Source of the DNA: Planctomycetes bacterium UBA7888
GTDB lineage: Bacteria; Planctomycetota; UBA1135
Assembly: GCA_002500505.1 (NCBI GenBank)
Contig: DLRM01000007.1
Location: forward strand, 42,128 to 106,127
DNA: 64,000 nucleotides
Reading direction: 5' to 3'
Positions 34,145-43,400 of this stretch are shown here, piece after piece. How positions within the stretch are numbered: the stretch's first letter is position 1; every line of letters begins with the position of its first letter. The position numbers and the translations under genes are program-made. The notes beneath the pieces are model-generated. The model was given only the letters and a program-made list of their open reading frames with translations. It was not told the origin of the DNA and did not search any database.

Positions 34145-35944
34145 TTATTCGTCGGAGGCGGAAAGGTCTATTTTACGCTGGAGTCCAGAAAGTTCCGAAT
34201 CAGAAAGTTCCTCATCTTGTTTTCGCACTCCCAAACGAGCTTCTTTATAAGCCAATTCTCGATTCGCAGGAAGAGCTTGAAGAGCAGATTCCAATGCAAT
34301 TTCGGAATTCCCTGGCGGATTCTGCCTAATTTCTTCCAAAAAGGCCTGGGAATCGCCTTCTGGGAACTCCCGCAAAGCAGCAAAAAGGTCAAAAGGGAGG
34401 CTCTGTTGGCGGCGCTCCTGGCACCAAGCCAAAAGACGCCTTGCCACGGGGGTTTGAATCTCCAGAGCTTCCAGTTCCTGCCGATGCCTTGGGAATAGGC
34501 TTGAATCGTTAAGGAGGGTGGCGAGGATTTCGAATTCGTTTCTCTTCAGGGCCTCCAGGGCTGGTTTCTTCTTAGGTGGGGGGTTGTCCGTCGCCGTAAC
34601 CGTTTGTGGAGAATGGCTTTGCAGTCTATTTCCACTACTAATCATGCGACGGAGGCTCTCGATGGTTAGCCCTAAACGATCTCCAGCCCGACGAGACCAA
34701 ATCTCCGCCAGCGCCGGGTCGGGAGTAACAGAAATCCATTCCGCGACCTCGCGCGCAGCTTTGACTTGAACCGCCGGGTCTTGGAAATCTGGTTTTTTGG
34801 TCCAAACTTCAAGACGCCAATCGAGTATATCCCACGCAGAATCAAGATGTTGGGAAAGTTGCTCCTCTTCTCCGGCGCTCACCATTGAGGCGGGATCCTG
34901 CCCTTCTGGCAGTAAAACCACCTTGACAGGAATGCCCTCCGAGACCATCAACCGAGCAGCCTTCCAAGCTGCTTTTTTGCCCGCCTCGTCGCCATCAAGA
35001 ACCAAATAGACGGGATGGAGATGGCGGCGAAGGCTTCGAACATGGTCCTCGGTGATACTCGTCCCCAATGCGGCCAAGGTCGTGGGGTAACCGGCCTGGT
35101 GGAGCATGACCACGTCCAGGTTCCCTTCCACAAGGTAAATGGGAACTTCCTCCCCTTTTTCCCGCAAACCCTCGGCAAGAAGCTCAAGTCCGAAAAGAAG
35201 GCGGCGCTTGGGGAATAGAGGCCCTTCAGGGGAATTGACATATTTCCCCATCCCCCTTTCCTCTGCTTTAGAGCCTGGCAAAAAACGGCCCGAGAAACCG
35301 ACTGTTCGTCCAGAGCGATCCGCCACGGGAAAAACGAGGCGATCCCAAAACCGATCTCGAAGCCGACGAGTTCCCTCCGGGAAGTAAGCCAAACCAGCTT
35401 CCACCATGGCCTCATCCGGAATCCCCGCCTTCCGGAGACGTTGGCTAAGCCAACCGGGTTCAGCTGGAGCCCAACCTAAGGAAAAATGCCTCCACATTCG
35501 CTCGGAAACATTGCGTTGCTTCAGATATTCCCGAGCACCCGCGCCCGCTACGGTGTCAAGTTCTTGATGGAACAAAGAGCGAGCCAAGCTTAAAGCTTCC
35601 CGCGCTTTATCTCTCATTGGGGAGGGAGCAGTGGCGCCGGAAAGCCGAGGTACCTCCACGCCAGCTTGGTCGGCCAACAAGTTCAGGGCTTCCCAAAACT
35701 CAAGCCCATCTTGCTTCATCACAAAACTAATCACATCCCCGCCCTCGCCACAGCCAAAACACTTAAAAAAGCCGCGGGCAGGCTCAACAGTGAAAGACGG
35801 CGTCTTTTCGGAATGGAACGGGCAAAGCCCCCACAATCGATTCCCCTTTCTTGTCAATCGGACTTTCCGAGAAACCACAGCTTCAATTTCCACACGGTCT
35901 TTAATCCGCGCGGTCAATTCTTGAAGGTCCATTTCTGGGGTCAT
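34145..35944 (-). CDS. dnaG: DNA primase
   Basis: Synthesises RNA primers at the replication fork. The 599 residues have the N-terminal CHC2-type zinc finger (CPFHSEKTPSFTVEP with FKCFGCGEGGD), the RNA-polymerase core from about residue 110, a TOPRIM domain with YLVEGNLDVVMLHQAG and LVLDGDEAGKKA, and a C-terminal helical region that should bind DnaB. It sits between rsmA and rpoD; close spacing suggests co-transcription with rpoD. Confidence 0.96.
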   Translation of the reverse strand: MTPEMDLQELTARIKDRVEIEAVVSRKVRLTRKGNRLWGLCPFHSEKTPSFTVEPARGFFKCFGCGEGGDVISFVMKQDGLEFWEALNLLADQAGVEVPRLSGATAPSPMRDKAREALSLARSLFHQELDTVAGAGAREYLKQRNVSERMWRHFSLGWAPAEPGWLSQRLRKAGIPDEAMVEAGLAYFPEGTRRLRDRFWDRLVFPVADRSGRTVGFSGRFLPGSKAEERGMGKYVNSPEGPLFPKRRLLFGLELLAEGLREKGEEVPIYLVEGNLDVVMLHQAGYPTTLAALGTSITEDHVRSLRRHLHPVYLVLDGDEAGKKAAWKAARLMVSEGIPVKVVLLPEGQDPASMVSAGEEEQLSQHLDSAWDILDWRLEVWTKKPDFQDPAVQVKAAREVAEWISVTPDPALAEIWSRRAGDRLGLTIESLRRMISSGNRLQSHSPQTVTATDNPPPKKKPALEALKRNEFEILATLLNDSSLFPRHRQELEALEIQTPVARRLLAWCQERRQQSLPFDLFAALREFPEGDSQAFLEEIRQNPPGNSEIALESALQALPANRELAYKEARLGVRKQDEELSDSELSGLQRKIDLSASDE

Positions 35945-35964
35945 CTAAGCTTGATTTTTGGCAA

Positions 35965-36813
35965 TTAAGGGGAAGAGGAATCCTGGATTATGACCTCTCG
36001 GGCGGCTTTCAGCCACAGAGAAGCAGGGACTTCTTCGGGCCGTGCAGTTTCCAAAACTCCTGAGTTCGTCAAGGCTTCAGATGCAGCAGGAAAGTCAGCG
36101 GAAAGTCGGGGCAAGAGACACTTCCTTTTTTGCGCAAACCCAAGTCTGAGTAATTCCCGGAGGACCTTCTCTTCCGCTGGCGAGGGTGCCTCCTCTAGAG
36201 GGTGCAGGTTTAAAAAAATTGAGTCCACCTTTGGGCGAGGCCAAAAAACCTCTGGCGGCAATCCGCGCCCAAGAGAAACCTCAAAAGACAAGCCCAAACG
36301 AACCGGAAGGGAACCTGCACCCCCTCTCCCAGCGGCCTTCTCCGCCATTTCCTTTTGCAGAAGAATATGTGCCCCTAAAAGAGGGCGACCAGGTAGGCGA
36401 CCTAGGAAGGGGCCAGAAATCACATAGGGTAAGTTTGACACAACTCTTGGTGGTGGTCCGGAGTTCCACCACGCCTCAACTTCAGGATGAAGCCGCTCAG
36501 TCTTGGCGAGGACGTCCCCCTCCACTAAGCGCAAACTTCCTTCTGATATTTCGTGATGAAAACGTTCTTGAAGCCAAGCATGCAAACCAACATCGATTTC
36601 AACACCTAGAACTAACGCACCGGCAGCCAGAAGTTCTTCAGTCAGAGCGCCCGCTCCGGGCCCAACTTCCAACACTCTGTCGCCAGTTTGAACGCCGGCA
36701 TCTTTTGGGATGGATTTTAAGAGGGCTGGGTCAATTAAAAAGTTCTGTCCAAAGCGATTGCGAGGCACAAGGCCCCGTTGTTCCAAACCGGCTTTCAACT
36801 CAGAAATTTTCAT
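35965..36813 (-). CDS. rsmA: 16S rRNA dimethyladenosine methyltransferase RsmA/KsgA
   Basis: Dimethylates A1518 and A1519 in helix 45 of 16S rRNA. The 282 residues have NRFGQNFLIDPALL, the SAM-binding VLEVGPGAGALTEELL, VEGDVL and the catalytic VSNLPYVIS (N-x-PY motif), then FWPRPKVDSIFL. The start overlaps the stop of the SUMF1-like gene by four bases (ATGA), and dnaG follows by 20 bases. Confidence 0.95.
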   Translation of the reverse strand: MKISELKAGLEQRGLVPRNRFGQNFLIDPALLKSIPKDAGVQTGDRVLEVGPGAGALTEELLAAGALVLGVEIDVGLHAWLQERFHHEISEGSLRLVEGDVLAKTERLHPEVEAWWNSGPPPRVVSNLPYVISGPFLGRLPGRPLLGAHILLQKEMAEKAAGRGGAGSLPVRLGLSFEVSLGRGLPPEVFWPRPKVDSIFLNLHPLEEAPSPAEEKVLRELLRLGFAQKRKCLLPRLSADFPAASEALTNSGVLETARPEEVPASLWLKAAREVIIQDSSSP

Positions 36814-37622
36814 TCTTTCAAATAAGACAGTGCATCTAGAAAGTCCGGCGGGAAGTCCCCTTCTTTCAAATTCTTTGCAAGTTCATTGCGCAAGGTGGAA
36901 TCCCAAAGAGCAAAAGAAGCAATTATCGAGGATCGATCCTCACTCCCTTTCTTCGATTGAATCCAAAGAGGCAAAACCCATCCTAAAAGCCAAGCTTCGG
37001 CATCAGCACAAACACGAAATCCGAGGTCGTCGGCGGCCTCTCCATTTTCCAAGAAGCGTGTGGTGGTCGTGGACAAATCTTCTCCACTCCGAGCAAATGA
37101 GCCACCACAAGCCAAAACTTGACCGGGTAATGAACCGTTCTTTTCTTCTGGAGCAACCCACTCCCAAACATTCCCCATCATGTCGAAAAGTCCAAAACGG
37201 GTCGCACCTCGCTCAAAAACCCCAACGGGAAGAGCTTCGTGTGCACCCAGTTCCATCACATTGGCTTTGCCGTCTAATGAACCCTTAGTTTGATAAACCA
37301 CCCCCGCTCCATCCTGGGCGGCAAATTGCCATTCCTGCAAGGTGGGCAAACGGAACCCCCTTTCCTTAGCCCAGGTCTGAGCCGCCTCTATAGGAATCAT
37401 GGTGACGGGAAGCTCACCATTTTCGGGAAAGGAATCAAACTCATTTTGGGTCACTTCATAGCGCCCCATGAGAAGCATCGGAGAGTCCACATTCACAGCG
37501 GGAAGAAGAACAAGGGTACCCAGTGTTTTTAACGCGGGCGAAGGAGGCGCCTGCACCCTTTGACACGAAGACGCGGCGACCGCCAGAAGGCAGATCGCCG
37601 CGAAAGCTAAGGCCGGTCTCAA
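36810..37622 (-). CDS. SUMF1/FGE-like domain lipoprotein
   Basis: A 270-residue protein with a signal peptide and lipobox (LAVAASSCQRV, Cys20). Residues about 50-205 resemble the formylglycine-generating-enzyme (SUMF1) fold: MGRYEVTQNEFDSF, FRLPTLQEWQFAAQDG, RFGLFDMMGNVWEWV, and GFRVCAD. True FGEs need a paired cysteine in an NLGFRCA context; here the order is GFRVCA and the partner Cys was not found, so enzymatic sulfatase activation is doubtful. The C-terminal 60 residues are an unrelated helical extension. Coupled by ATGA overlaps to both neighbours (rsmA and the HTH protein). Confidence 0.75.
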   Translation of the reverse strand: MRPALAFAAICLLAVAASSCQRVQAPPSPALKTLGTLVLLPAVNVDSPMLLMGRYEVTQNEFDSFPENGELPVTMIPIEAAQTWAKERGFRLPTLQEWQFAAQDGAGVVYQTKGSLDGKANVMELGAHEALPVGVFERGATRFGLFDMMGNVWEWVAPEEKNGSLPGQVLACGGSFARSGEDLSTTTTRFLENGEAADDLGFRVCADAEAWLLGWVLPLWIQSKKGSEDRSSIIASFALWDSTLRNELAKNLKEGDFPPDFLDALSYLKE

Positions 37623-38182
37623 CCGGCGAACATTTCTACGATGCCATCCGTAATGCCATTGCTAGCAGAGGAAAGCATGGCGATGACAAAAGCCATCCCC
37701 CACAACATGACAAGCGCAGTGGCCGCGAGAGCAACAAGAATTCCTTTTGTTTCAGAGGAACTAGCTTCAACGGCAACACCTGCGCCACGACTCGCCACTC
37801 GCGCACGCGCACTTGGAGCAATGGTTGAGACATCCTCTTCAATCTCAAGGTCTTCGTCAACTTCAACAACTTCCAAGTCTTCGTCTAATAGAGTGTCCTC
37901 TTCAGACAACTGAGTTGTCACCATTCCAGCGTCCTCGGAAGAATCTTCAGAGAAAACAACTTCCTCAACTTCCAGAACTTCGCCGGCGTCCACTTCTTCA
38001 ATATCGCCGCCAAGGCCCAAGTCCTGGGCAACACGGACAACATCTTCAGCACGGAGGCGCATTTTGGAACCTTCACGGAATGCACGGATTTCTCCGGCAG
38101 AAATAAGGCGCTTCAAATCATCTTCGGCAAGCTCGAGCTTGTCGATGGCGTTTTCAAAGGAGAAAAATTCGCTGTCGCTCAC
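37619..38182 (-). CDS. membrane-anchored helix-turn-helix (excisionase/MerR-like) protein
   Basis: A 187-residue protein. The first 55 residues (FFSFENAIDKLELAEDDLKRLISAGEIRAFREGSKMRLRAEDVVRVA) form an HTH_17/excisionase-type DNA-binding domain. A long acidic linker rich in Glu/Asp/Val occupies about 56-120, followed by a Ser/Ala-rich stretch and a single transmembrane helix at about 146-170 (TKGILVALAATALVMLWGMAFVIAM). Such tethered HTH proteins recur in Planctomycetota. Whether it binds DNA or only uses the fold as a protein contact is unknown. Confidence 0.75.
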   Translation of the reverse strand: MSDSEFFSFENAIDKLELAEDDLKRLISAGEIRAFREGSKMRLRAEDVVRVAQDLGLGGDIEEVDAGEVLEVEEVVFSEDSSEDAGMVTTQLSEEDTLLDEDLEVVEVDEDLEIEEDVSTIAPSARARVASRGAGVAVEASSSETKGILVALAATALVMLWGMAFVIAMLSSASNGITDGIVEMFAG

Positions 38183-38236
38183 GGTAGTTTCAGTTTTGGG
38201 GTGGGTGGCGGGGAATCGCCGGGATGGCCAGGATAC

Positions 38237-38626
38237 CTATTTTTCAGGCTCCTCAACTGAGGATTTTGACGCAGAGAGCCCTCGCTTTTGGAACTGCTCC
38301 GCGATTTCCTGGTAGGAATGGGTGGATTCATCGTTGAATCCATCTAAAAGAAGGTCAAGGCCAATGTTTCGAGCGCCGACAAAAATGACCTTTCGAGAGT
38401 TAGGCGCACCTCCTCGAGCTTCGTAGACAGCCAAGTGCTGGGTTTCCTGATCCAATACGTAAAGGAGGGAAACACCTTGCTCATAAGGCCCAGTCACGGC
38501 CACATACCTTCCGCCCGAATCTGCCGACTGGGCTACAACGGTTTCAGGCGCAAGCCAACGCATCAACACCGCCCCCAAAAGGGCCGCCAGGAGAAGAAGT
38601 GTCAAGGTATGGGTACGGGGTTTCAT
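38237..38626 (-). CDS. small exported or anchored protein, function unknown
   Basis: A 129-residue protein with an N-terminal hydrophobic helix (LTLLLLAALLGAVLM, about 8-22) that is either a signal anchor or a signal peptide. The rest is polar (GGRYVAVTGPYEQGVSLLYVLDQETQHLAVYEARG; LDLLLDGFNDESTHSYQEIAEQF) and resembles no family I know. The start overlaps the stop of the DUF21 gene (ATGA), so it is co-translated with the CNNM pair; 54 bases separate it from the HTH gene. Confidence 0.65.
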   Translation of the reverse strand: MKPRTHTLTLLLLAALLGAVLMRWLAPETVVAQSADSGGRYVAVTGPYEQGVSLLYVLDQETQHLAVYEARGGAPNSRKVIFVGARNIGLDLLLDGFNDESTHSYQEIAEQFQKRGLSASKSSVEEPEK

Positions 38627-39543
38627 TGTTCGGGAAGGGGCTCCTCAGCAAGAAGGAGACCCAGGATATGCTCGAGGTCTAGAAGGACCCAATCCGACCC
38701 CTCTTTGAGGAGAGCAAAACCAGAATCTAGGCCGCGGAGACGCTCCAGAACCAAGGATAGGTCCTCGGTGCCCCCCAGTTGCGGAATTTCCCGCCCAAGT
38801 GTGAGAGGAGAAGCACCCTCGGTTGCCAGGGCCAAGCGACTTCCCAGCAAGAGCATAGGAGCCGCACCTGGGCGCTCGAGAAAGGCGAGGGTGTCCCTAG
38901 TCCGGGAAAGGACCTTTCGAGCTTCGGCGAGGGTGGTATTTGATGAGAGCAGAGGAATTTCCCGTAGGAATGGTTTCACGCCTCGTCCCTTTGAGAGCAA
39001 AGCTCGATGAGCGGCATGAAGAACTTCCCCTCCACCCGATAAAGATTGGGGTTGATCACAAAGCAAAGCTGCAAGTTGCTTGCGTCGATAGTCCTTTCCC
39101 TCCAAACCCAATAGAGCCAAGACCGAAGTCATGAAAGCAGAAATGGGATAAAGGATAATCCGCACAATCAAGAGAAAAGGAGTCAAAAGAAGGCTCCTCT
39201 CCAAAGGTCGAGCGAGCACCCATTGTTTCGGGATCACTTCTCCCAATAGAAAGACTATCGGGGTCAAAATCGCTGCCGCCAAAAAATGAGGGTTCGATAA
39301 GGAGTGTTCTTGTAAAAGTTTTCCACCAGCCTGCACCGCAGCATTATTGGCGAGGTTATTCCCAATCAGCAGAGCACAAAGATAACCAGCGGAAGAAGCA
39401 GAAAGTCGAAGGTGGATTCTTGCTCGACGACGCCCTCGAGCAACATGCCGCAATTCCAAAGGAGACAGAGCATAGTGGCCTGTTTCTGCCCCAGCAAAAA
39501 CTGCCGAAGCAAACAAAGCAACTGCGAGAAGAATCCAGGCCAT
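38623..39543 (-). CDS. CNNM (DUF21) domain membrane protein
   Basis: A 306-residue inner-membrane protein. The first 150 residues are a DUF21/CNNM transmembrane domain (FASAVFAGAETGHYALS, CALLIGNNLANNAAVQ, FLLGEVIPKQWVL) of the type found in CorC/HlyC/YfjD Mg2+-linked transporters. The remaining residues form a degenerate CBS-like region. Its ATG overlaps the previous stop (TAATG). Paired with the similar gene upstream, so likely a hetero- or homodimeric pair. Confidence 0.85.
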   Translation of the reverse strand: MAWILLAVALFASAVFAGAETGHYALSPLELRHVARGRRRARIHLRLSASSAGYLCALLIGNNLANNAAVQAGGKLLQEHSLSNPHFLAAAILTPIVFLLGEVIPKQWVLARPLERSLLLTPFLLIVRIILYPISAFMTSVLALLGLEGKDYRRKQLAALLCDQPQSLSGGGEVLHAAHRALLSKGRGVKPFLREIPLLSSNTTLAEARKVLSRTRDTLAFLERPGAAPMLLLGSRLALATEGASPLTLGREIPQLGGTEDLSLVLERLRGLDSGFALLKEGSDWVLLDLEHILGLLLAEEPLPEQ

Positions 39544-40748
39544 TAGTCAGATGCCCCTTGGTTATTGTTCTTGTTCGGGAACAAGGTGACTTGCAGCAAG
39601 TATGGCCGGGAGCCTGCACACTTCAGAACATGCAACAAAATGCGGTCCCCTTCTGAAGAGAGTTCAAGTTCGTCCCCTTCTTCGGGCACTCGCTCCAATC
39701 GCTCCGCCAGAAGCCCACCAATGGTGTCTAATTTGGGATCAACTTCACCAGGGTCGCCAAATCGCTCGCGGAAAAGATGGAGGGGAAGCCCTGCTTCAAC
39801 TAAGAACCGGTTCTCTGAAAGGGGGCGAATACTGGGTACGCCTTCAGAAGTTTCGGAGGAACGATCCAAAAGAGTGTCGGCCCATCGCCCTCGCTCCAAC
39901 AAACCTGCAGGCTCTCCATATTCATCCACGAGAAGCACAAAGGGCAGCCCTGTTTCTCTTAGTAACGTTGCCCCACGAGCCAAGGGGGCCACTTCAGGAA
40001 GGATTGCGAGGGGCAACATGGCATCAAAAACGCCTTCCCCCTCAGGGTTTCGAGTTAGGTCTAATACTCCAATGGGTTTGTCCGACTCATCTTCCACTAC
40101 CGCCCAGGCTCGACGGTGTTCACGCATAATTTGTCGAGCTTTGGCCAATGGCATATCGGCAGGAACCTCCAAGGTATCTCGCAAAGGACGGCGCACAGCG
40201 CCAGCTCGCAGAACGCCCATTTCCAAAACATGTTTCAGCAGGTTGGCTTCAGCAGCGGGAAGCAACTCATCTCCTTCGGCTTCAAGTAATTCGCCGACGC
40301 TCTCTGGAGACATGCCTTGTTTTGGAGGGTCTCGAAAAAGCTGCGCATTCAACACTTCGGCAACAGGTCCAAGAAATTTAAAGAGAAGCCAAACGGGAGG
40401 GAGCAAAGCCCATGCTGCCCCAATGGGCATTCGGTAGGCAATTACCTTGGGAAGGATTTCACCAAAGAGGACTATGCCAAGAACCGCCCCCATTGGAATA
40501 ATCACGCCAAGTTGTCCTCCCGCAGAGGAGGCCCAGGTCGCGGAAGAGGCAAAATAGGCCAGGTTTACTAATAGGTTCCCCAACAAAATCACTGTCAGGG
40601 CTACTGCCGGTTTGCGAAGTAAGCTTTTGGACAAACCTGGAGTCGCGCCAGGATACCGGGAAGCCAAAGTGAAAAGAGCCGCTTCCGCTCCCGAAAAGCA
40701 GGCCGATGCGAGCAAGAGCCCAAGCATGCTCCAGAGAGCTACGTTCAA
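39543..40748 (-). CDS. CNNM/CorC-HlyC family transporter
   Basis: About 401 residues from a TTG at 40748, which overlaps the kinase stop as TTGA and is preceded by GGAG. An ATG further upstream is in frame inside the kinase gene. It has the CNNM membrane domain (SACFSGAEAALFTLASR, LLGNLLVNLAYFAS, VLFGEILPKVIAYRM), two CBS-like segments (RRPLRDTLEVPADMPLAKARQIM, DKPIGVLDLTRNPEG) and a C-terminal CorC/HlyC-type domain (FRERFGDPGEVDPKLDTIGGLLAERL). Typical members move or sense Mg2+/Co2+, with substrate unproven. Confidence 0.88.
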   Translation of the reverse strand: MNVALWSMLGLLLASACFSGAEAALFTLASRYPGATPGLSKSLLRKPAVALTVILLGNLLVNLAYFASSATWASSAGGQLGVIIPMGAVLGIVLFGEILPKVIAYRMPIGAAWALLPPVWLLFKFLGPVAEVLNAQLFRDPPKQGMSPESVGELLEAEGDELLPAAEANLLKHVLEMGVLRAGAVRRPLRDTLEVPADMPLAKARQIMREHRRAWAVVEDESDKPIGVLDLTRNPEGEGVFDAMLPLAILPEVAPLARGATLLRETGLPFVLLVDEYGEPAGLLERGRWADTLLDRSSETSEGVPSIRPLSENRFLVEAGLPLHLFRERFGDPGEVDPKLDTIGGLLAERLERVPEEGDELELSSEGDRILLHVLKCAGSRPYLLQVTLFPNKNNNQGASD

Positions 40749-42253
40749 CTGTTCACTCCATGAGACGGGCTGATAGGGAGGCATATCGTTACTTCAAGCC
40801 CCCCCTGCTCATGATTTTGAGCATCCAATGAACCCGAGAGTTGTCGGATTGTGGCGTGAGCAAGAGCCAAACCCAAACCAGTCCCTTCTCCAACTTCCTT
40901 ATCAGTCACAAAAGGTTCGAAAAGGTGGGGCAACAAGCTTTCATCAGCACCTGGCCCATCGTCGCGAATGACAACTACGACTTCCCCTTGTTGGGCAGTC
41001 GCACGAATCCAAATATTCCCACCCCCTTCAGGCTTCGAATCTTGAAAGGCATCCAACGCATTCCGCACCAGGTTTAAGAAAACCGGAAAGAGATCGCCAA
41101 CAGAAGCGCGCACTCGGATGGGCTGTTCAGGAAGTTGGAGGTGAAGTTGATGTTTTTGGAGCTGACTGGCCAAAAAGTCGGGTAAGTCCGCGACGACCTC
41201 AGACAGATCGCAATCCCCCGATTCCACATGAGAAGGCGCCAGCAACAAGAGGCGGCGAACCAACTGGCTGATTCTTTCCAAAGCTTCGTTGGTCAAGTTC
41301 CCATAGCGTTCAGCCTTCTCCCCTTGAGCTTCCTTGCGAAGGATTTCTAAACCTTGAAGAGCTCCAGCCAAAGGGGAATTGATTTCGTGGGCAAGCCCTG
41401 CAGCCAAGGTGCCCATGGCGGCTAAGCGGTCTTGACGGGCAGCACGGCGCTCAGCTGTAGATGCCCGCTCGGTTGCAGCCTCCACTTCACTTTTCAACTC
41501 CTTCTGGAAACCGCCTATTTGGCGCATCATGCTCTCAAAGGACAAAAGGAGGTCATCGAATTCTTTTGCACGAGTGCTTTGAGGAAGTCGCGGCTCTTTC
41601 CCCGAACCAAAGTCTTGTGCAGCTTGCGAAAGTTCTTCCACGGGTCGCAAGAGCGAACGGCCCAAAAAAAAGTAAAGAAGAGCCGCACCGACTAATGTCG
41701 TTAGGGCGCCAGCAAAAAGGAGCCTGGTATAGAGAGGGGTTGACGAAAGAGCGGGCTTGGGTTTCACAAATACCCCACCCCAAGATTCACCTCGAAGACC
41801 GGCAGGTCCGGGTTTATAAATCGGAAGAGCGACTCCCCCTGCCACCTGAACAGAACTGTGAGACTCTAATGATTGGTGTAAAGCATAAATAATGGACTGG
41901 AGGGGATAATCCGCCGAGCGATGACGGCGCCCGATTGGATTTAAAAAAGTCCCAATCGGCAAAACGTGGCCCTCGATTTCTAAAAGAGCTTGATCCACTA
42001 CTAGGGCATCATCAAATTCCGCCCAAAGTGGCCAACGCAAAATGGATGCCAAATCCTCAGATTTCTTGGGTTGGAACTGCTGGAGACGATCCAACAACAA
42101 AGCTTGTCTTGCGTCTTGACGCACCTTTGCGGAATCCGCTTGGTTACGGGCAACCCAAAGCGCCAAGCCCCCAAGAACGAGAGCGTTCACTAGCAAAAGG
42201 CTCAAGAAAAGTCGTGCCCTTAAAGAGGTCATGAGCTTACCTGGCCAGGACAT
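40745..42253 (-). CDS. sensor histidine kinase (HAMP, HisKA, HATPase)
   Basis: A 502-residue transmembrane kinase from the ATG at 42253, with a possible ATG at 42232 preceded by AGGT. TM1 is near residues 14-33 (RLFLSLLLVNALVLGGLALWV), a periplasmic sensor domain follows, TM2 is near 180-200, then a HAMP-like linker, a coiled coil and the H box AAGLAHEINSPLAGALQ with the phospho-acceptor His. N, G1 and G2 boxes are NLVRNALDAF, RDDGPGADE and GEGTGLGLALAH. No response regulator is adjacent, so its partner lies elsewhere. It follows the PilC gene by seven bases. Confidence 0.92.
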   Translation of the reverse strand: MSWPGKLMTSLRARLFLSLLLVNALVLGGLALWVARNQADSAKVRQDARQALLLDRLQQFQPKKSEDLASILRWPLWAEFDDALVVDQALLEIEGHVLPIGTFLNPIGRRHRSADYPLQSIIYALHQSLESHSSVQVAGGVALPIYKPGPAGLRGESWGGVFVKPKPALSSTPLYTRLLFAGALTTLVGAALLYFFLGRSLLRPVEELSQAAQDFGSGKEPRLPQSTRAKEFDDLLLSFESMMRQIGGFQKELKSEVEAATERASTAERRAARQDRLAAMGTLAAGLAHEINSPLAGALQGLEILRKEAQGEKAERYGNLTNEALERISQLVRRLLLLAPSHVESGDCDLSEVVADLPDFLASQLQKHQLHLQLPEQPIRVRASVGDLFPVFLNLVRNALDAFQDSKPEGGGNIWIRATAQQGEVVVVIRDDGPGADESLLPHLFEPFVTDKEVGEGTGLGLALAHATIRQLSGSLDAQNHEQGGLEVTICLPISPSHGVNS

Positions 42254-42260
42254 GTCGCGC

Positions 42261-43400
42261 TTAAGCAGCCTCGCCAAACTGCGACAACAGCTTAAACATG
42301 GGCAAGAAGAGAGAAACGGCGATTAAGCCCACAACTCCTGCCATCATGATTAGGAGGATTGGCTCAAGAAGCTTCAAAACGATGTCCAAAGTTCTTTTGT
42401 AATGATCTTCGTAACTGGCTCCAACCCGAAGACACATATGGTCCAGCTCACCTGTTTCTTCCCCCACCTCGACCATGGAAACAACAACATCGTCAAAGCA
42501 CTCGGTCGCTTCCATTGCGCCGGCGATGGGCTCCCCTTCGCGGACCTCATCTTGAATATCATCTACGGCTTCGCGATAAATTTCATTGGTAAGGGCGCCA
42601 CGAACGATTTCAAATGCACGAAGGTGGGGAACGCCACTCGAAACCAAAGTCCCAAAAGTATTGGCAAAGCGAGAAATCTGTCCAATGCTCATGAGCTTGC
42701 CGACTAAAGGCAAGCGAAGCCAAAAAGAATGATTCCACCTACGGAAGCCAAATGAGCGATAGTAAAACATTCGGTACCCCAGAAAGAAAAGAGGTGGCAA
42801 GATTAGAACCCACCAATTGACTACAAGAAAATCTGACGTTGCAATCAGGATGCGAGTCGGTGCTGGAAGCTCAAGATCCATCTCTTGAAAAAGGCCAGCA
42901 AACTTTGGGATTACAAAAACCATAAGCCCCGTAATGACACAAAGAGCCACAATGAGAATGGTTAATGGGTACGTAATCGCCCCTCTTGTTCTATCGCGAA
43001 TGTCTTGGGCGCCTTCCATAAATTCGGCGAGCCGCAAGAGAACTTTGTCTAGCACACCACCAGCTTCCCCAGCTCGAGCCATGTTGACAAACAAATCGTC
43101 AAAGGCTTCGGGGTGCTGAGCAAGGGCTTCAGAAAGCGGCTGTCCCTCTTCCACGAGTTCAGCCGTGTCCAAAATAGTGTCCCGAAATTTCCCTTCGGGC
43201 CATTGGTCCGAAAGGATATTTAAATTTCGCATAATGGGAAGACCAGCTTCCGTCAAAGTGGAGAGCAAACGCGTGAATCGGACTAGATGCTTTAGGGGCA
43301 CAGTCCTGCGGACAGAAGTACCAGCGGAGGTTTGAGTTTCGCTCTGTGCCTTAGACCGGACAGTGCGCGCAGCAGGTACTTTTCTTTGAATTCTGGCCAT
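42261..43400 (-). CDS. type II secretion / type IV pilus inner-membrane platform protein (GspF/PilC)
   Basis: Polytopic platform protein of a pilus or type II secretion machine, 379 residues. It has two GspF domains: FTRLLSTLTEAGLPIMRNLNIL...GQPLSEALAQHP with DLFVNMARAGEAGGVLDKVL, and FANTFGTLVSSGVPHLRAFEIV with VVVSMVEVGEETGELDHM. Three membrane segments are visible, including ITYPLTILIVALCVITGLMVF. The ATG overlaps the stop of the GspE gene (TAATG). Downstream kinase and CNNM genes are coupled. Confidence 0.94.
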   Translation of the reverse strand: MARIQRKVPAARTVRSKAQSETQTSAGTSVRRTVPLKHLVRFTRLLSTLTEAGLPIMRNLNILSDQWPEGKFRDTILDTAELVEEGQPLSEALAQHPEAFDDLFVNMARAGEAGGVLDKVLLRLAEFMEGAQDIRDRTRGAITYPLTILIVALCVITGLMVFVIPKFAGLFQEMDLELPAPTRILIATSDFLVVNWWVLILPPLFFLGYRMFYYRSFGFRRWNHSFWLRLPLVGKLMSIGQISRFANTFGTLVSSGVPHLRAFEIVRGALTNEIYREAVDDIQDEVREGEPIAGAMEATECFDDVVVSMVEVGEETGELDHMCLRVGASYEDHYKRTLDIVLKLLEPILLIMMAGVVGLIAVSLFLPMFKLLSQFGEAA

